A stretch of DNA of 64,000 bases, taken from Aptenodytes patagonicus (Eukaryota; Chordata; Aves; Sphenisciformes; Spheniscidae). Below the pieces are notes generated by a model that did not search any database, was not told where the DNA came from, and saw only the letters and a list, made by a program, of their open reading frames with translations. The translations under genes were made by a program, and so were the position numbers. The first letter of the stretch is position 1. Every line of letters begins with the position of its first letter. This document shows, piece after piece, positions 60,384 to 64,000 of the stretch. The stretch is taken from assembly GCF_965638725.1 (NCBI RefSeq), contig NC_134950.1, positions 19,854,932 through 19,918,931 of the forward strand, in the 5' to 3' direction.

Positions 60384-61790
60384 GTGACGCCCATCTACCA
60401 GAAGGGCCGGAAGGAGGATGCGGGGAACTACAGGCCCGTCAGCCTGACCTCGGTGCCGGGGAAGATGATGGAGCGGTTCATCTTGAGGGCGCTCACAAGG
60501 CATGAGCGGGACAACCAGGGGATCAGGCCCAGCCAGCACGGGTTCATGAGAGGCAGGTCCTGCTTGACCAACCTGATCTCCTTCTATGACCAGGTCACCC
60601 GCCTAGTGGATGAGGGAAAGGCTGTGGATGTGGTCTACCTGGTCTACCTGGACTTCAGTAAGGCCTTTGACACCGTTCCCACAGCATTCTCCTAGAGAAG
60701 CTGGTGGCTCACGGCTTAGACAGGTGTACTCTTTGCTGGGTCAAAAACTGGCTGGACGGCCGGGCCCAGAGAGTTGTGGTGAATGGAGCTAAATCCAGTT
60801 GGCGGCCAGTCACGAGTGGTGTTCCCCAGGGCTCAGTTTTGGGGCCGGTCTTGTTCAATATCTTTATCGATGATCTGGATGAGGGGATCGAGTGCACCCT
60901 CAGTAAGTTTGCAGACGACACCAAGTTGGGCGGGAGTGTTGATCTGCTCGAGGGTAGGAAGGCTCTGCAGAGGGACCTGGACAGGCTGGATCGATGGGCC
61001 CAGGCCAACTGTATGAGGTTCAACAAGGCCAAGTGCCGGGTCCTGCACTTGGGCCACAACAACCCCATGCAGCGCTACAGGCTTGGGGAAGAGTGGCTGG
61101 AAAGCTGCCTGTCAGAAAAGGACCTGGGGGTGCTGGTCGACAGCCGGCTGAACATGAGCCGGCAGTGTGCCCAGGTGGCCAAGAAGGCCAATGGCATCCT
61201 GGCCTGTATCAGAACTAGTGTGGCCAGCAGGAGTAGGGAAGTGATTGTGCCCCTGTACTCGGCACTGGTGAGGCCGCACCTCGAATACTGTGTTTAGTTT
61301 TGGGCCCCTCACTACAACGACATTGAGGTGCTGGAGCGTGTCCAGAGAAGGGCAACGAGGCTGGTGAGGGGTCTGGAGAACAAGTCTTCTGAGGAGCGGC
61401 TGAGGGAACTGGGGTTGTTTAGCCTGGAGAAGAGGAGGCTGAGGGGAGACCTCATCGCTCTCTACAACTACCTGAAAGGAGGTTGTAGCGAGGTGGGTGT
61501 CGGTCTCTTCTCCCAGGTAACAAGCGATAGGACAAGAGGAAATGGCCTCAAGTTGCGGCAGGGGAGGTTTAGATTGGACGTGAGGAAAAATGTCTTTACT
61601 GAAAGAGTGGTGAAACATTGGAACAGGCTGCCCAGGGAAGTGGTTGAGTCACCAACCCTGGAAGTATTTAAAAGACGAGTAGATAAGGCGCTTAGGGACA
61701 TGGTTTGGTGGGCATGGTGGTGTTGGGTTGACGGTTGGACTCGATGATCTTGGAGGTCTTTTCCAACCTTAATGATTCTATGATTCTAAG
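60384..61790 (+). mobile_element. CR1 LINE 3' part (right-arm copy)
   Basis: The CR1 begins at GTGACGCCCATC (60384), the same truncation point as the left-arm CR1, and ends with ATTCTATGATTCTA and AG at 61790. It encodes [20 protein letters not shown] up to the CR1 C-terminus ([19 protein letters not shown]). Frame breaks are a 9-bp tandem duplication (GGTCTACCT) near 60640, a lost base near 60680 and an in-frame TAG at about 61294. Unlike the left copy, it keeps the residues [10 protein letters not shown]. It is in the same orientation as the interrupted CR1 at 52855-54663. Confidence 0.95.
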
Positions 61791-64000
61791 TAAAGTTTTA
61801 TACGTGTGTGGTTAATGTAATTAGAAAACAAGATAGAACTTTACTTTGTGACATAATGAAATGCAATTCCTGTCTGGCTTGATCTTGTAAAATCGAGGTT
61901 ATACAGAACTATTTCTAACTAATGTCTGTTATACTTTTCAAAATGTTGTACAGCCGGATATGAGGTTTTGTTTGGTTATGTTTTGGGTTTTTTGTTGGGT
62001 TTTTTGTTGGTTTTTTAGCCTCCAATTAACAGTGTTGTGGGATTGGAATTAGTGTGAGATAAATATAAGAACTGTAGCATAAAAAGTAAATACTGCATAC
62101 TAGGTTTTCCTACAATGAAAGAGTATGAAGTTATTCAGTTAATTTTAGACCAACACATTAAAAACATGTTAGTGTATTAATACCTACTAATTAATGTATT
62201 ATCCTCATAAATTTTGGCAAAGGGTAATTCATCTGTTCAGTATGACCATATATACTTACCTTAAATATCATGATTTCTATAAAGGATACAAGACCCCATG
62301 CTTCAGCGTCTGATTTAAAGATGTGTGGATTAAATGAACTTACCTTTTGGGAGGACTGTGATGTGGTCTCGTTCATTATCTTCCAAAAAGTATGATTTTG
62401 ATACCGATAGAAACAAGATCTTTAACTACTTGAACTAAAGCAGTTGATTGCATACTGCGATGTTACTATCCAAATGTTCCTCGGTCTCCTACATATAGTG
62501 TGGATAGGAGAACAAGTGGCTTTATTCACGTTGCCTGCTGTTGAAACCTTGGGTGATGGAAATATTTCTAAGAGAGCCAGAAAGCCACGAGAGATTGCCT
62601 TATGCTTTTGTGGCCAGCTCAACAAGAGAAAGAAAACTCTGAACATTACTGGTTATATCTTGTAAGAAAAATTAAATCAGTAATACTGCCAGTGTAGAAC
62701 TGAAGACGGTTGCTTAAAGAGAGCACTAACACAAACTTTTACTGTATTTTATAATACTGTATATTTTCATAAACAAGTTCTTTTTTACAGTGTGTTTTTT
62801 AGAACTTAAGACAAATGTTCATGGAATGAAACTTTTTCCATAAAAGTGGATCTAAAAATCTTCCCAAAAAACTTGCCAGTTCTCCAGCATTTCCAAGGAA
62901 CAGACAAAATTTTTGTAATTGCAGTCAGCAGAGATGTAAATAACAAGATTCAAAGCAAACTTTAATGATGAAGAGAGAAATAAGTTTTGATTTCTTTTAA
63001 ATAAACACCTTGCAAATCAGCGTGATGTATGAACCAGTCTTGGAGATGAAAGCTGTTTTGAGGAATTACGCTACTTTACATCCTCTCTCATCAGTAGGCA
63101 ATCGCTATGCTTAACTTTTCTTGAAACTCTGCAGTTTATCAAATCAGATTGCAGTAGAATTAAGTAGTTAACCAACGAGCCGTTTCTCAGGTTACCAAAA
63201 TCTATGCTTTATCAAAGCAAAGCCTTGACACATAGTTATGTCTCTTGACACCAACAACTGTGAGAGTCTCTGCCATGCCTGGTTGGCTAGAAAAAGTGAT
63301 CACACCTACCGCTATTGTATTACCAAAGAACAAAAACGGCGGCATGAAGATGAATCTGAATGGAAGCAGGGGTTAGGTCTGTTCACATGTTGTGTGGTAC
63401 TTCAGAGGGTTGTGACAAAGGTGTACCCTTTCAAAGTTTGTTGTTTTCTAATGTTTTAGGAATCCTCACTGTAAAAGCTTGAAATGAAGAGCCACCATGC
63501 TGCTTTCTTAGACTCAGAAAATGTTACATGCTTAGCTTTCCTCTGACCTTCTTCACAAGAAAAATCATGTAGTATAAACTTAATAAAAAAACCATAAAGA
63601 CTGACTTAAAAAATTTAAACATGTTGATGATTGAAAATACTCTACAAAAGGTTTGGTCACGCAACGATAAGTTGTGATGTTGTAGAGGCTTTTAATAAGT
63701 GAGCAAATGCTGTGAGAGAGACGTGCAAACAGATTTGATACGTTTCAGCGCACAATTCAATTCGGACAGTTAAATAACAGCGCATTCAGTGAGTGGCTAA
63801 CTTCCCACTATAACAAAGACATGCTCTTTTTGGTCATGTATCTAAGCCGAGGTAATTTGTTAATTTTTCAAGCAGGTTACCCTGTTGCCTGGAGTCTTCT
63901 GACTCTATAGATCTCTTACTCTGTCTCTAATTAGAATGGTTGAATCTCTTCAATTAATACCCGCCCCCCACCCCGACCAAACTTTTTAGGAAAAAGGAGG

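Larger units (their letters stand above)
54664..61790 (-). repeat. right arm of the 7.1 kb inverted duplication
   Basis: This is the reverse complement of 12635-19778. The first matching base is 54664, the base after the CR1 break. The last is 61790, the CR1 3' end plus two shared bases; beyond it the flanks differ (AAG|TAAAG here). The 5.7 kb passenger 54664-60383 is nearly unchanged, while the CR1 part is a mosaic (see findings). Because this copy sits inside a CR1 and the left copy sits in non-repeat DNA, this is the derived copy. Confidence 0.96.
52642..64000 (+). other. NUDCD1: NUDCD1 intron 4 (partial)
   Basis: Intron 4 is at least 11.4 kb, of which about 8.9 kb (about 52855-61790) is the CR1/duplication composite. 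The remainder at 61791-64000 is AT-rich with a T/G-rich stretch near 61970-62020. Short open frames at 62444 and 63238 have no recognisable similarity. No further NUDCD1 exon was found. Confidence 0.7.

Noticed and set aside
12635-61790. Idea that the inverted arms are a DNA transposon's terminal repeats
   Set aside because: The arm ends are a CR1 3' end and a fusion into CR1. There is no target duplication or transposase, and the spacer is ordinary conserved gene sequence.
62300-63480. Possible further NUDCD1 exon or a decayed retrocopy (frames at 62444 and 63238)
   Set aside because: I could not match either to NUDCD1 residues following exon 4 or to any family. There are frequent stops around them and no convincing splice pair.
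1-64000. tRNA genes, snoRNA boxes, CRISPR arrays, bacterial-type operons
   Set aside because: Nothing with the required structure was seen, and the sequence is eukaryotic.

Overview
The window is vertebrate nuclear DNA and almost certainly avian. It carries several CR1 LINE copies ending in the CR1 3' motif ATTCTATGATTCTA, solo LTRs of the kind common in birds, short introns, and fragments of three protein-coding genes known to be neighbours in amniotes. I cannot name the species. The repeat landscape (recent CR1s and LTRs with intact target-site duplications) looks more like a neoavian bird than a galliform, but that is inference.

Genes, left to right. EBAG9 is on the minus strand: its first coding exon is at 1638-1735, and its CpG-island promoter with a non-coding first exon is near 9.1-9.3 kb. 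ENY2 is also on the minus strand, with four coding exons between 21382 and 26393. NUDCD1 is on the plus strand, with exons 1-4 at 27140-52641 and the rest beyond the window. ENY2 and NUDCD1 are head to head across one CpG island (about 26.5-27.5 kb) that holds three ACTACA/CCC (ZNF143-type) motifs. ENY2 is a subunit of the SAGA deubiquitinase module and of TREX-2. NUDCD1 is a CS-domain (NudC-like) protein. EBAG9 is a membrane-associated regulator of secretion. They share a promoter or a neighbourhood, not a pathway.

The most unusual structure is a pair of nearly identical inverted arms of about 7.1 kb, at 12635-19778 and 54664-61790, about 35 kb apart. The left arm lies between EBAG9 and ENY2. 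The right arm lies inside NUDCD1 intron 4. One end of both arms is exactly the 3' end of a CR1. The other end of the right arm is fused bluntly to the middle of another CR1 ORF2 (52.86-54.66 kb), and 238 bp of CR1 sequence occur on both sides of the 5.7 kb passenger. This reads as a 5.7 kb segment copied from the left locus into a CR1 in NUDCD1 intron 4, either by CR1-templated break repair or by a chimeric CR1 retrotransposition with 5' transduction.

The rest is introns and intergenic DNA with five separate CR1 insertions (one of them split by the passenger, and the left-arm one repeated in the right arm), four independent solo LTR insertions (one of them present in both arms) with 5-bp target duplications, microsatellites and low-complexity runs. 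No tRNA, rRNA or CRISPR was seen. PKHD1L1, which lies between ENY2 and EBAG9 in human, is not seen here.
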